Below, piece after piece: positions 6,317-13,651 of a stretch of 18,675 bases of DNA; position 1 is the first letter of the stretch, and each line of letters begins with the position of its first letter. The translations under genes and the position numbers were made by a program. The notes under the pieces were generated by a model, which was given only the letters and a program-made list of their open reading frames with translations, was not told the DNA's origin and did not search any database. This stretch comes from Gemmatimonadota bacterium. GTDB lineage: Bacteria; Latescibacterota; UBA2968; UBA8231. The stretch lies in NCBI GenBank assembly GCA_018673255.1, contig JABHDC010000263.1:1-18675 (forward strand), given 5' to 3'.

Positions 6317-6997
6317 TTGCGGATCTTCCTGCTTCTACTGTGTGGCTTGGTGTGTGGTCTGACTCTGACCGCCTGTTCCGACACCAGACCGACAACGGCC
6401 GGCCCCTCCGCCATCGACGAGCAAGATGGCCGGGTGCTGATCCGCGACGTGACGGGCAAGCGATGGGACGTCACCGAAGCCCGCAATCAATACGGGATTC
6501 TACCCGGCGAATTCCAGCACGGCCTCGGTCCGGAAGCGATTCCACCGATCCTCATCTCTCACATGCTTTTGCCCGGTGAACCTGGATTTCCGGATCCGAG
6601 GGCTGACTTCCTCGTGATCGGCGTGTTGCTCAACGGCTTCACTCGAGCCTATCCGATCCAGGTCCTTGGCTGGCACGAAGTCGCCACTGAGAAATTCGGC
6701 GAGGCACACGTCTCCGTCGCCTTCTGACCCCTGGTCAATCTGGCTGCCGTGTACAGCCGTGAAATCGATGATCAGGTGTTGACCCTCAGTGCCAGTGGCT
6801 GGACTTACAAGAACACCTTCGTCCTCTACGATCTGGAGACCGAGAGTCTCTGGTATCACCTGGAGGGGACCGACGGTCTGACCGGAATCAGCGGCCGCTA
6901 CACCGGCCGGCATCTGCCCGAATTCGCCTCCACCTTCACCCGGTGGGACGAATGGATTCAGGCCCACCCTGAATCTGGCATTCTCTCCTATCCATGA
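6317..6997 (+). CDS. DUF3179 lipoprotein, candidate selenoprotein (in-frame UGA read as Sec137)
   Basis: Read through one TGA (6725-6727), this is a 226-residue protein. It starts at a TTG (6317), the only start after an in-frame stop at 6302. It opens with a lipoprotein signal whose lipobox is LTAC (Cys20). The DUF3179 domain covers about 38-226. Before the TGA comes DFLVIGVLLNGFTRAYPIQV, then LGWHEV (117-122) and HVSVAF (131-136). After it come PLVNLAAVY, LSASGWTYKN, YDLETESLW and WDEWIQAHPES. In the family as I know it, the residue after this VxVxF/Y stretch is the first Cys of a Cys-Pro-Leu-Cys-like motif, so the TGA takes a Cys position. The second Cys position is Val. A SECIS-like fold follows at once. 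The true stop overlaps the next gene's ATG (ATGA). Alternatives are a nonsense mutation or a base error (TGC to TGA). The molecular function of DUF3179 is not established; a Sec or Cys here suggests redox or metal chemistry. Confidence 0.8.
6725..6776 (+). promoter_or_regulatory. SECIS-like element: UGA codon plus two-tier hairpin
   Basis: UGA is at 6725-6727. The upper stem GGCUG (6742-6746) pairs with CAGCC (6754-6758), with a U-G wobble at 6741/6759 extending it. It closes a 7-nt loop, CCGUGUA, that contains GU. Counting from the UGA, the upper hairpin occupies +15 to +31, the window known for the minimal E. coli fdhF element. The lower stem CCUGGUCA (6730-6737) pairs with UGAUCAGG (6769-6776) over eight positions including one G-U. 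An asymmetric internal loop separates the tiers. This is a reading by eye; no folding energy was computed. Confidence 0.65.
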
Positions 6998-7896
6998 CGG
7001 GTCGCGCCTTCCTCTTCCTGCTGCTGGCAGGCAGCATCCCCTGTCATGGTGGCGCCTGGACGCAGCCGCAGGGCGGGCACTATCTGAAGGCCGCCTTCAG
7101 CTTCCTGCAGACCTCCGAGGAATTCGATCATCAAGGTCAGCGACGAGCCATTCAGGAAGAGCAATTCGTTTCCTCCGACGCCGCCTTTCGGGACATCTCC
7201 CTCCGCCTCTACGGTGAGATGGGGCTGCGTGAGCACCTCACACTCGTGGCGCAGGTGCCGGTCAGATTCCTCCAGTCTGAACGCCGCCTCCTGATCGGTG
7301 GCGGCCAGGTGCAGCCGTGGGAACGGCTGCGCAATGCCGGCCTCGGGGATCTCACCATTCGGTTGCGTCGGGCCCTGGTGACAGGTACCACGACCCTCTC
7401 CGCACAGGGCGGCCTGGCGGTCCCTCTCGGATACAGTGGAGTTACGGAGGATGGCCCACCACTTGGCACCGGGGAACTGGCCGGTGAGTTGCAGCTTCTG
7501 ATCGGACAGAGTCTGCATCCTCTTCCGCTCTATCTTGGTGGCGCCATCGGCTACCGCGCACGACGGGGCCCGCTGGATGACGAGTTCCTCTACGAGGCGG
7601 AAGCAGGGGGCACGTGGCGAAGGCTCAGCATGAAACTGGGCCTCAGCGGTGTGCAGAATCGTTCGACGCCACCGGATATCGCCGGCTCAACCGTGGCCAC
7701 CCCATTGCCCGGGGGGGGCGGGGTCGTACCCCAACTGATCGTTGGAGATCAGCACTGGACTCAGGTGAATCCGTCTGTGGTGGTTGCCGTGTCACCCGGC
7801 CTTGGTTGGCAGGTAGAATGGACCCGCACCGTGGCCGGTACCAACACGCTCAGTGGGAATACCCTCAGCACCGCTCTCATCTTCACAGGAGAGTAG
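6994..7896 (+). CDS. Putative outer-membrane beta-barrel protein
   Basis: A 300-residue protein whose ATG overlaps the preceding stop (ATGA), which implies translational coupling to the DUF3179 gene. Residues 1-20 form a signal peptide (FLFLLLAGSIPCHGG). The mature protein begins AWTQPQGGHYLKAAFSFLQ, an opening typical of uncharacterised barrels annotated as transporters or MetA-pathway-like outer-membrane proteins. Alternating hydrophobic and polar strands recur through the protein, for example HLTLVAQVPVRFL, TTTLSAQGGLAVPL, SVVVAVSPGLGWQVEW and LSTALIF. It does not end in an aromatic residue. I cannot name the cargo. The pairing suggests that the lipoprotein and barrel act together at the outer membrane (inference). 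A run of eight G at 7711-7718 lies inside the gene (codons for LPGGGGV) and could be prone to slippage. Confidence 0.72.
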   Translation: MTGRAFLFLLLAGSIPCHGGAWTQPQGGHYLKAAFSFLQTSEEFDHQGQRRAIQEEQFVSSDAAFRDISLRLYGEMGLREHLTLVAQVPVRFLQSERRLLIGGGQVQPWERLRNAGLGDLTIRLRRALVTGTTTLSAQGGLAVPLGYSGVTEDGPPLGTGELAGELQLLIGQSLHPLPLYLGGAIGYRARRGPLDDEFLYEAEAGGTWRRLSMKLGLSGVQNRSTPPDIAGSTVATPLPGGGGVVPQLIVGDQHWTQVNPSVVVAVSPGLGWQVEWTRTVAGTNTLSGNTLSTALIFTGE

Positions 7897-8003
7897 GAGC
7901 AGGCGATTCGGCGCCCATCCGGCCATGACAGTGTACGAATGTCGATCTCCCCGTATCTTTCACGACGCGAATGATCCATTGAGCAACCAGGGAGAAATGC
8001 AGG

Positions 8004-9011
8004 ATGAGAGTTCTCGTCACCGGCGCAGCCGGATTCATCGGTGCCGGCGTGAGTCAGTACCTCCTCGCCCGTGGCGATGAGGTTGTCGGGCTCGACAATC
8101 TGAACGACTACTACGATGTCTCGCTGAAGCAGGCCCGGCTGGAGCGCAATCGTTCCTACGATGGGTATTGTGACGCCCACGTGGACCTGACAGACCTTGA
8201 GGGCCTGGAGGCGGTGTTCCGCGAGCACAAGATCGACCGCGTCGTCAATCTGGCCGCCCAGGCCGGCGTGCGGTACTCGATCGAGCATCCCCACGTTGCC
8301 ATGCAGTCGAATGTCGTCGGCTTCGGACACATCCTCGAGATGTGCCGTCACCACGAGATCGAGCATCTGGTCTACGCGTCCAGCAGCTCAGTCTACGGCG
8401 CCAATACGACCATGCCCTTCTCGGTGCATCACAATGTCGATCACCCCTTGAGCATGTATGCGGCGACAAAGAAGGCCAACGAATTGATGGCCCACACCTA
8501 CAGCCATCTCTACAATCTGCCGACCACGGGCCTGCGCTTCTTCACGGTCTATGGCCCGTGGGGTCGCCCGGACATGGCCCTGTTCCTGTTCACCGAACGC
8601 ATCCTGTCCGGCCGGCCGATCGACGTGTACAACCACGGCAAGCACAAACGCGCCTTCACCTACATCGATGATATCGTGGAAGGTGTCGTCCGGGTTTTGG
8701 ACACAGTCCCCACACCTGATGCGAACTGGTCCGGTGCGGCCCCCGATCCAGCCTCGAGTATGGCCCCGTATCGGCTCTACAACATCGGCAACAGCCAGCA
8801 GGAAGAACTGCTGCGCTACATCGAAGTCATCGAGGACTGCCTGGGGCAGAAGGCCGAGAAGAACATGCTGCCCATGCAGCCTGGCGATGTGCCAGAGACC
8901 CTGGCGGACGTGAGCGCCCTGGAACGAGATGTGGGCTATCGGCCCACGACGCCGATCGAGATCGGTGTACGCAACTTCGTTGCCTGGTACCGGGAATACT
9001 ACGGCGCCTGA
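8004..9011 (+). CDS. NAD-dependent epimerase, probable UDP-glucuronate 4-epimerase
   Basis: A 335-residue extended short-chain dehydrogenase/reductase, the normal length for this enzyme. The Rossmann loop is GAAGFIG (7-13). [16 protein letters not shown] (31-46) is characteristic of UDP-glucuronate 4-epimerases. [10 protein letters not shown] (123-132) supplies the catalytic Ser/Thr region, and YAATK (152-156) the Tyr-x-x-x-Lys pair. [18 protein letters not shown] and [18 protein letters not shown] also match the CapI/WbpP-like group. The reaction interconverts UDP-glucuronate and UDP-galacturonate in the cytosol for surface polysaccharide. Galacturonate links loosely to the GH28-like gene upstream, but the genes are not adjacent. 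The ribosome-binding site is agggag (7989-7994). The 107-bp leader suggests separate expression from the barrel gene. The stop is 3 bp from that of the convergent binding-protein gene. Confidence 0.93.
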   Translation: MRVLVTGAAGFIGAGVSQYLLARGDEVVGLDNLNDYYDVSLKQARLERNRSYDGYCDAHVDLTDLEGLEAVFREHKIDRVVNLAAQAGVRYSIEHPHVAMQSNVVGFGHILEMCRHHEIEHLVYASSSSVYGANTTMPFSVHHNVDHPLSMYAATKKANELMAHTYSHLYNLPTTGLRFFTVYGPWGRPDMALFLFTERILSGRPIDVYNHGKHKRAFTYIDDIVEGVVRVLDTVPTPDANWSGAAPDPASSMAPYRLYNIGNSQQEELLRYIEVIEDCLGQKAEKNMLPMQPGDVPETLADVSALERDVGYRPTTPIEIGVRNFVAWYREYYGA

Positions 9012-9014
9012 GAC

Positions 9015-10754
9015 CTAACTGGTCGGCCGCAGCCGCAGCAGGACCAGACCCCAGGTTCGGTGCCAGTAGGCCGAATGCACATAGGGGTCGTCGGCTGAAG
9101 GCCAGCCACGCCAGTAGGTCTGATTGTGGGCGATCCGGTGCATCCACTGCACCAGCGGAATCGACGGCAATTCCTGCAGCCAGATCCCCATCGCCTGCCG
9201 ATACTGTTCACGCAATGCCGGGTCATCCGGCGCTGTCCGCGACATCTGCTCAACGATCGCATCGAAGTCGCTGTTGCTCCAGCGCCAGGGATATTCGGCA
9301 AAGGTGCCCGTCGGCCGGTTGTGACGCGAATGATACAGGGACAGTGTGAAATACGGATCGCGCGTCGAACCGGCGTGACCCATGAGAAATGCCCTCGCCG
9401 TGCCCTGCGTGACGCGCGTGTAAAAATCCTGGGTCATGCGGAAGATGGCATCGAATCCAGCCCGCTGGAGTTGTGCCACCAGCACGGGACCGAGATCCTG
9501 CAGAACCGTCGGAATATCGATGACGATCTTGAAGCGCTCCCCGTCCTTCGTCCAGTAGCGATTCTCTCGCACCCACCCCTTCCGGGTCAGAATCTGCGCC
9601 GTTCGCTGCGTGGCGTGCACGCCGATGGCGTGAGCGTCGAGCAGATCGTCGACAGATTCCAGATACGGTTGTAAGGGTGGGTAGTCCGGCAACGGCAGCA
9701 GCGTCTTCTCACCCGCCCCCTGCCAGCCGACCTGCACCAATTCGTCCCGGTCGATGGCGTAGTTGATCGCCCAGCGGATCTCGGGATCGTTGAAGGGAGG
9801 CTCGAGATTGTTGAAGCCGAGAGAGATGGGCCAGAAGTCCAGGTAGCCGAATGGCGGCATGCGCCCGCTCCACGTGGTCACATTCGGATTACGCTCCACG
9901 ACGGACCGGATATTCGGTGGTCGCAGATCCAGACTCGTGTCCATGTTGTTGGCGATCAGATTCTGCACACGTTTGGTCTCATCCATATAGGGCAGATAGA
10001 TGAGACGCTGCACTTCCGGCTTGCGCTGAAAGCCCGACCGGGCGGCCCACCAATCATCACGCACATCCCAGATGCGCTGCTCCGGTGTCGAGGCCGCAAG
10101 TCGATAAGGTCCACTCACCACAGGCCAGCCCCGCGCCAGGTCGAAGTTGCTGAAGGTTCCCGGATCGGTCCCTTCCCACACATGACGAGGCACGATGGGC
10201 AGCCCCAGGCCGAAATTCCCCGTCAGATACGTGAACAGGAATCGAGGATTGGGCGCTGACAAGTGCACGACGACGGTGCTCGAATCCGGTGCCGCCACCG
10301 AATCGACCCACGTGGCCACATCGGTGGAATACAGCAATTCCGGCGCATTCTCTTTGAGCATCTGGAGCGTGTAGACCACGTCATGGGATGACCATCTCTG
10401 ACCGTCGCTCCAACGGACGTCGTGGCGTAGATGGATTGTCAGCTCCGTGTAATCGGCATTGTACTGATGGCCTGTGGCGATCCATGGGATCAGACCATCG
10501 GTCTCAACAAAGGCGTTGTAGTAGTAGAGGGGCTCGTAGGCAAAATTCCAACCGGTCCTGGAGGCAGAGCCCGGCGAGAAGGGATTGAAGGAGTTGTAGT
10601 CCTGAAACTGGCCACCGCAGACATTGATCTCGGCGCAGTCCATGATCAGCGTGCGATTGCGCGGCACGTGGCCCGGTCCGGGCGTACCATCGCCACATGC
10701 ACTCAGGCACATCAACCCCACCCCTGCAACCAGTACTCGCAACCGCCCTGTCAT
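9015..10754 (-). CDS. ABC importer solute-binding lipoprotein, SBP family 5
   Basis: A 579-residue protein. The start at 10754 is favoured over 10778 because its ATG overlaps the stop of the ATPase gene (ATGA), AAGGGG lies about 10 nt upstream, and it opens the lipoprotein signal LMCLSAC. The family-5 signature regions are present: TELTIHLRHDVRWSDGQRWS near residue 125, DPEIRWAINYAIDRDELVQ in the middle, and YPWRWSNSDFDAIVEQM near the end. Family members bind peptides, nickel chelates or oligosaccharides. The early NSFNPFSPGSASRTGWNFAYEP segment is seen in binding proteins often assigned to oligosaccharides, but I cannot decide the ligand. The protein is anchored at the periplasmic face and delivers ligand to the permeases encoded upstream. 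It is the last gene of the importer operon, and its 3' end meets the epimerase gene with only 3 bp between stops. Confidence 0.93.
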   Translation of the reverse strand: MTGRLRVLVAGVGLMCLSACGDGTPGPGHVPRNRTLIMDCAEINVCGGQFQDYNSFNPFSPGSASRTGWNFAYEPLYYYNAFVETDGLIPWIATGHQYNADYTELTIHLRHDVRWSDGQRWSSHDVVYTLQMLKENAPELLYSTDVATWVDSVAAPDSSTVVVHLSAPNPRFLFTYLTGNFGLGLPIVPRHVWEGTDPGTFSNFDLARGWPVVSGPYRLAASTPEQRIWDVRDDWWAARSGFQRKPEVQRLIYLPYMDETKRVQNLIANNMDTSLDLRPPNIRSVVERNPNVTTWSGRMPPFGYLDFWPISLGFNNLEPPFNDPEIRWAINYAIDRDELVQVGWQGAGEKTLLPLPDYPPLQPYLESVDDLLDAHAIGVHATQRTAQILTRKGWVRENRYWTKDGERFKIVIDIPTVLQDLGPVLVAQLQRAGFDAIFRMTQDFYTRVTQGTARAFLMGHAGSTRDPYFTLSLYHSRHNRPTGTFAEYPWRWSNSDFDAIVEQMSRTAPDDPALREQYRQAMGIWLQELPSIPLVQWMHRIAHNQTYWRGWPSADDPYVHSAYWHRTWGLVLLRLRPTS

Positions 10755-11821
10755 GATGCCTGTTCCCCTTTGGTCCATAACGTATGCAGCCCCTGGTGCC
10801 CCAGCGTCGGGGCATCATCATATAGATAGCACGAAACGGCGCAGCCCGGGCGAGTACGATACAGGGCCGGCCGTTGTCTTGCACACAATCCGTGAACTTG
10901 AGCGCAGCGCGAGGCGTAGAGACAACCATCCTGGCCCGTGTGTTCAATGCTGAGGATCTCTTCGCCTTCGTCTCGAACCTGTGCACGCTGTTGCAGCCAC
11001 TCCCGGCCCGGTCGCGGCGCCGGGATGGAGCCAATCAGTTCCTGCGTATACGGATGCTGCGGCGTCTCCACGATCGTTTCCACGGGCCCCGCTTCGGCGA
11101 CCGTTCCGCCATACAGGATGACGAGTTGATCGCTGACCTGGTAGGCCGTGGTCAGATCGTGGGTGATATAGATGAAGCTGATGCCGTGTTCAGTATAGAG
11201 TCGGTGCAGACTCTGCAGAATCGTCGCCCGTAACGACGCATCCACCATCGACACGGGTTCGTCGGCAATGATCAACCGGGGCTGAAGCAACAGGGCACGC
11301 GCAATCGTGATCCGCTGCCGTTGACCGCCGCTGAGCTGATGCGGATATCGGCCCAGCGTCTCGTCCGGATGAAGCCCCACCGCCTCGAGTGCAGCCTCGA
11401 TCTTCGTCTGGCGCTCCTGCCGGCTGCCAGCCAGGCCGAAGCGCTTCAGCGGCACATGGAGCAGGTGATCGACACGATAGAAGGGATTGTAGACCTCAAA
11501 GGGATCCTGAAAGATCGCCTGCACCTCGCGGCGGTAGTTCTTGCGGTCGGCGCCCCGCAGCCGGCTCAGAGGCTGACCACGATACAGCACCTCCCCTTCA
11601 GTGGGCGACACCAGTCCGAGCAGGAGTCGAGCCATCGTCGTCTTCCCACTGCCCGACTCACCGGCAAGGGTCGTGAAGGTGGGCTCCGTCGCCGAGATCG
11701 CCAGCGACACATGATCGACAGCAACCGTCGTCGAAGCACCCCCGCCTGAGCCGCCCACGCCCGAGCCACCGGTGTAGACCTTGCGCACATCTCGCGCTTC
11801 CAGCAGCGGCGTGTCAGACAT
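10751..11821 (-). CDS. ABC importer ATP-binding protein, OppF/DppF type
   Basis: A 356-residue ATPase. I start at 11821 (MSDTPLLEARDVRKVY); the frame extends upstream only as a shadow of the other ATPase gene. Its ATG lies inside the end of that gene, an 8-nt overlap. Walker A is GESGSGKT (54-61), the Q-loop is AIFQDP (102-107), the ABC signature is LSGGQRQR (163-170), and Walker B is LIIADEP (183-189) followed by the SMVDASLR D-loop. The H-loop is YITHDLT. The C-terminal OppDF-type extension carries a Cys cluster (CLYASRC, GLC, GCAVSC). Such clusters bind an iron-sulfur cluster in some relatives; whether that occurs here is inference. A Gly-rich insert (GSGVGGSGGGAS, 19-30) lies in the first beta-sheet region and is longer than usual. 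It pairs with the OppD-type subunit at the inner face of the membrane. Confidence 0.94.
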   Translation of the reverse strand: MSDTPLLEARDVRKVYTGGSGVGGSGGGASTTVAVDHVSLAISATEPTFTTLAGESGSGKTTMARLLLGLVSPTEGEVLYRGQPLSRLRGADRKNYRREVQAIFQDPFEVYNPFYRVDHLLHVPLKRFGLAGSRQERQTKIEAALEAVGLHPDETLGRYPHQLSGGQRQRITIARALLLQPRLIIADEPVSMVDASLRATILQSLHRLYTEHGISFIYITHDLTTAYQVSDQLVILYGGTVAEAGPVETIVETPQHPYTQELIGSIPAPRPGREWLQQRAQVRDEGEEILSIEHTGQDGCLYASRCAQVHGLCARQRPALYRTRPGCAVSCYLYDDAPTLGHQGLHTLWTKGEQAS

Positions 11822-12797
11822 GGCACCCCGCTTCCTGTGAAGACGGGTGCAGCCAGCAGGCGACACAGTGACCGTCGGCAGCTGTGTGGGGCGCCGGCGA
11901 CTGTGTCCGGCAACGATCCAGCACATCCGGACAGCGGGGGTGGAAGTAACATCCCGATGGTGGTTGCAGAAGTGACATGGCCACGCCTGGAATACCGCGG
12001 AACTGGCCCCGTTCACCAAAGGCGGGAATGCTGTCGATCAGCAGCCGCGTATAGGGATGCCGCGGCGCAGAGAAGACCTCCTCCACTGTGCCGACCTCAA
12101 CGAGACGACCGCCATACATAATTCCCAGGCGCTCAACCGATTGAGCCATGAGTCCCATGTCGTGTCCGACGAGCAACACCGTGGCACCGAGTTCTTCCTG
12201 CAGGCGGTGCAGGGTCTGCATGATGCGCCGCTGTACCACAACATCCAACGCACTGGTCGGCTCGTCGGCCAGGATCAGTTGCGGCGACAGGGAAATGGCC
12301 ATGGCGATGCAGACCCGCTGCTTCATGCCCCCGCTCAGTTCGTGCGGATAGAGTCCTCCGGCCGACGGCGGCAGCCCCACATGCTGTAGCAGTGTACCCA
12401 GTCGCTCTGCGTCCACGTCGCGCTCGCCGTGGTCGACCATGGCCAGCCGAATCTGATCTCCCACGCGCATGACCGGGTTCAGCGAATTCATCGCACCTTG
12501 AGGGATCATCGCCACGCGGGCCAGCCGCGTCTGTCGCATCTGCTCGTCATCCATGCTCAGCAGATCATCACCCTCGATGAGAGCCACGCCCTCGACGATG
12601 CGCCCCGGAGGCCGGATCATGCGCAGCAACGACAGGAGCAAGGTCGACTTGCCACTGCCCGACTCTCCCACGAGGCCAAAACGCTCGCCACGAAACAGCG
12701 TGAGATCGACCCCATCGATCGCCCGCGCCACGCCCCGTTCCGTCTCGAAGTGGACGCGCAGATCACTCAGTTCGAGGAGGGGCTCACGAGGGCTCAT
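11814..12797 (-). CDS. ABC importer ATP-binding protein, OppD/DppD type
   Basis: A 327-residue ATPase. The start at 12797 overlaps the upstream permease stop (ATGA), and MSPREPLLELSDLRVHFETE is the standard OppD opening. Walker A is GESGSGKS (44-51), the Q-loop is VAMIPQGAMNSLNPV (95-109), and the signature is ELSGGMKQR (153-161). Walker B is LILADEPTSALD (174-185), and the H-loop is LLVGHDMG. The C-terminal OppDF domain includes RHPYTRLLIDSIP and a Cys-rich end (CYFHPRCPDVLDRC, HCVAC). It energises import together with the OppF-type subunit; the two form the cytoplasmic heterodimer. Its last codons are shared with the start of that next gene. Confidence 0.94.
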   Translation of the reverse strand: MSPREPLLELSDLRVHFETERGVARAIDGVDLTLFRGERFGLVGESGSGKSTLLLSLLRMIRPPGRIVEGVALIEGDDLLSMDDEQMRQTRLARVAMIPQGAMNSLNPVMRVGDQIRLAMVDHGERDVDAERLGTLLQHVGLPPSAGGLYPHELSGGMKQRVCIAMAISLSPQLILADEPTSALDVVVQRRIMQTLHRLQEELGATVLLVGHDMGLMAQSVERLGIMYGGRLVEVGTVEEVFSAPRHPYTRLLIDSIPAFGERGQFRGIPGVAMSLLQPPSGCYFHPRCPDVLDRCRTQSPAPHTAADGHCVACWLHPSSQEAGCHV

Positions 12798-13651
12798 GTG
12801 GCCCGCCGCGATTTGGGATTCGCCAGATTGTCGAGACCGGCCGCCACCAACAGCAAACCAACAAACAGCAGAATCAGGAATGCGATGGGGATCGCCCACC
12901 ACCACCACATACCGCGCAACAGGGCGCTGAAGGTGATTGCCCAGTAGATCGTCATGCCCACGGTCGGCTCGTTCTGCGGCCCCAGACCCAGTGCCTCGAG
13001 ACTGATCGTGGCGAGAATCGCCGAAGACACGGCCAGGGCGAAACTGGCCGCCAGATACGGCAGCAGATTCGGCAGCACTTCACGCACAATGATCTCGAGC
13101 GTGCCCTGGCCATTGAGCCGCGCCATCTGCACGAAGGCACGTTCACGCAGGGAGAGCACCTGGGCGCGGATCGTCCGCGTCGGCCACATCCACGACAGTG
13201 AGGCCACAACCAGGGCCATGATCTCGACACTGATCTCTTCGCGGATGGACGAGGCGACCGATATCAGGACAAGCAATCCGGGCACCGTCAGCAAGGTGTC
13301 CACGATCCCCCGGATGAACCCGTCCGTGCGACCCCCGACGAAACCGGCCAGCAACCCCAGGATGGCACCGATGCTCAATCCCACACTGCCGGCGACGAAG
13401 CCGATCCGCAGGGTCAGCGGCACACCGACGACCATGACAGCCAGCAGATCACGACCTGCATCATCGGTGCCAAAGGGATGCTGGGCCGATGGCGCCAGAC
13501 GGGGAACCGCTGCCAGGGGTCGTGCCATTTCTGTATCGATCAACAGCGGGCCCACCAGACCGAACAGCACCAGGAAGAGCAGCATCCACAGGCCGATCGC
13601 CAGTTGTGGCGCGCGGCGGACGTAGAGCCAGAAGGCTGCCAGGTGATTCAT
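12794..13651 (-). CDS. ABC importer permease, OppC/DppC type
   Basis: A 285-residue inner-membrane permease. It starts at 13651 with an ATGA overlap on the upstream permease's stop. Membrane segments are visible at about residues 19-38, 80-105, 112-132, 140-158, 198-220 and 252-274. After the first segment comes the periplasmic loop with HPFGTDDAGRDLL, a hallmark of the OppC subfamily. The cytoplasmic coupling (EAA) loop is RAFVQMARLNGQGTLEIIVR followed by VLPNLLPY. It forms the translocation path together with the OppB-type subunit. It ends in a 4-nt overlap with the OppD-type gene. Confidence 0.93.
   Translation of the reverse strand: MNHLAAFWLYVRRAPQLAIGLWMLLFLVLFGLVGPLLIDTEMARPLAAVPRLAPSAQHPFGTDDAGRDLLAVMVVGVPLTLRIGFVAGSVGLSIGAILGLLAGFVGGRTDGFIRGIVDTLLTVPGLLVLISVASSIREEISVEIMALVVASLSWMWPTRTIRAQVLSLRERAFVQMARLNGQGTLEIIVREVLPNLLPYLAASFALAVSSAILATISLEALGLGPQNEPTVGMTIYWAITFSALLRGMWWWWAIPIAFLILLFVGLLLVAAGLDNLANPKSRRAT

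Noticed and set aside
6145..6486. Upstream extension of the SGNH-like lipoprotein frame on the minus strand
   Set aside because: It lies antisense to the DUF3179 gene and the promoter region, and the lipoprotein signal begins cleanly at 6144.
6725..6727. Global reassignment of TGA to Trp or Gly as the cause of the in-frame TGA
   Set aside because: Most other genes here end in TGA at family-typical lengths, several within ATGA overlaps, so TGA is a working stop.
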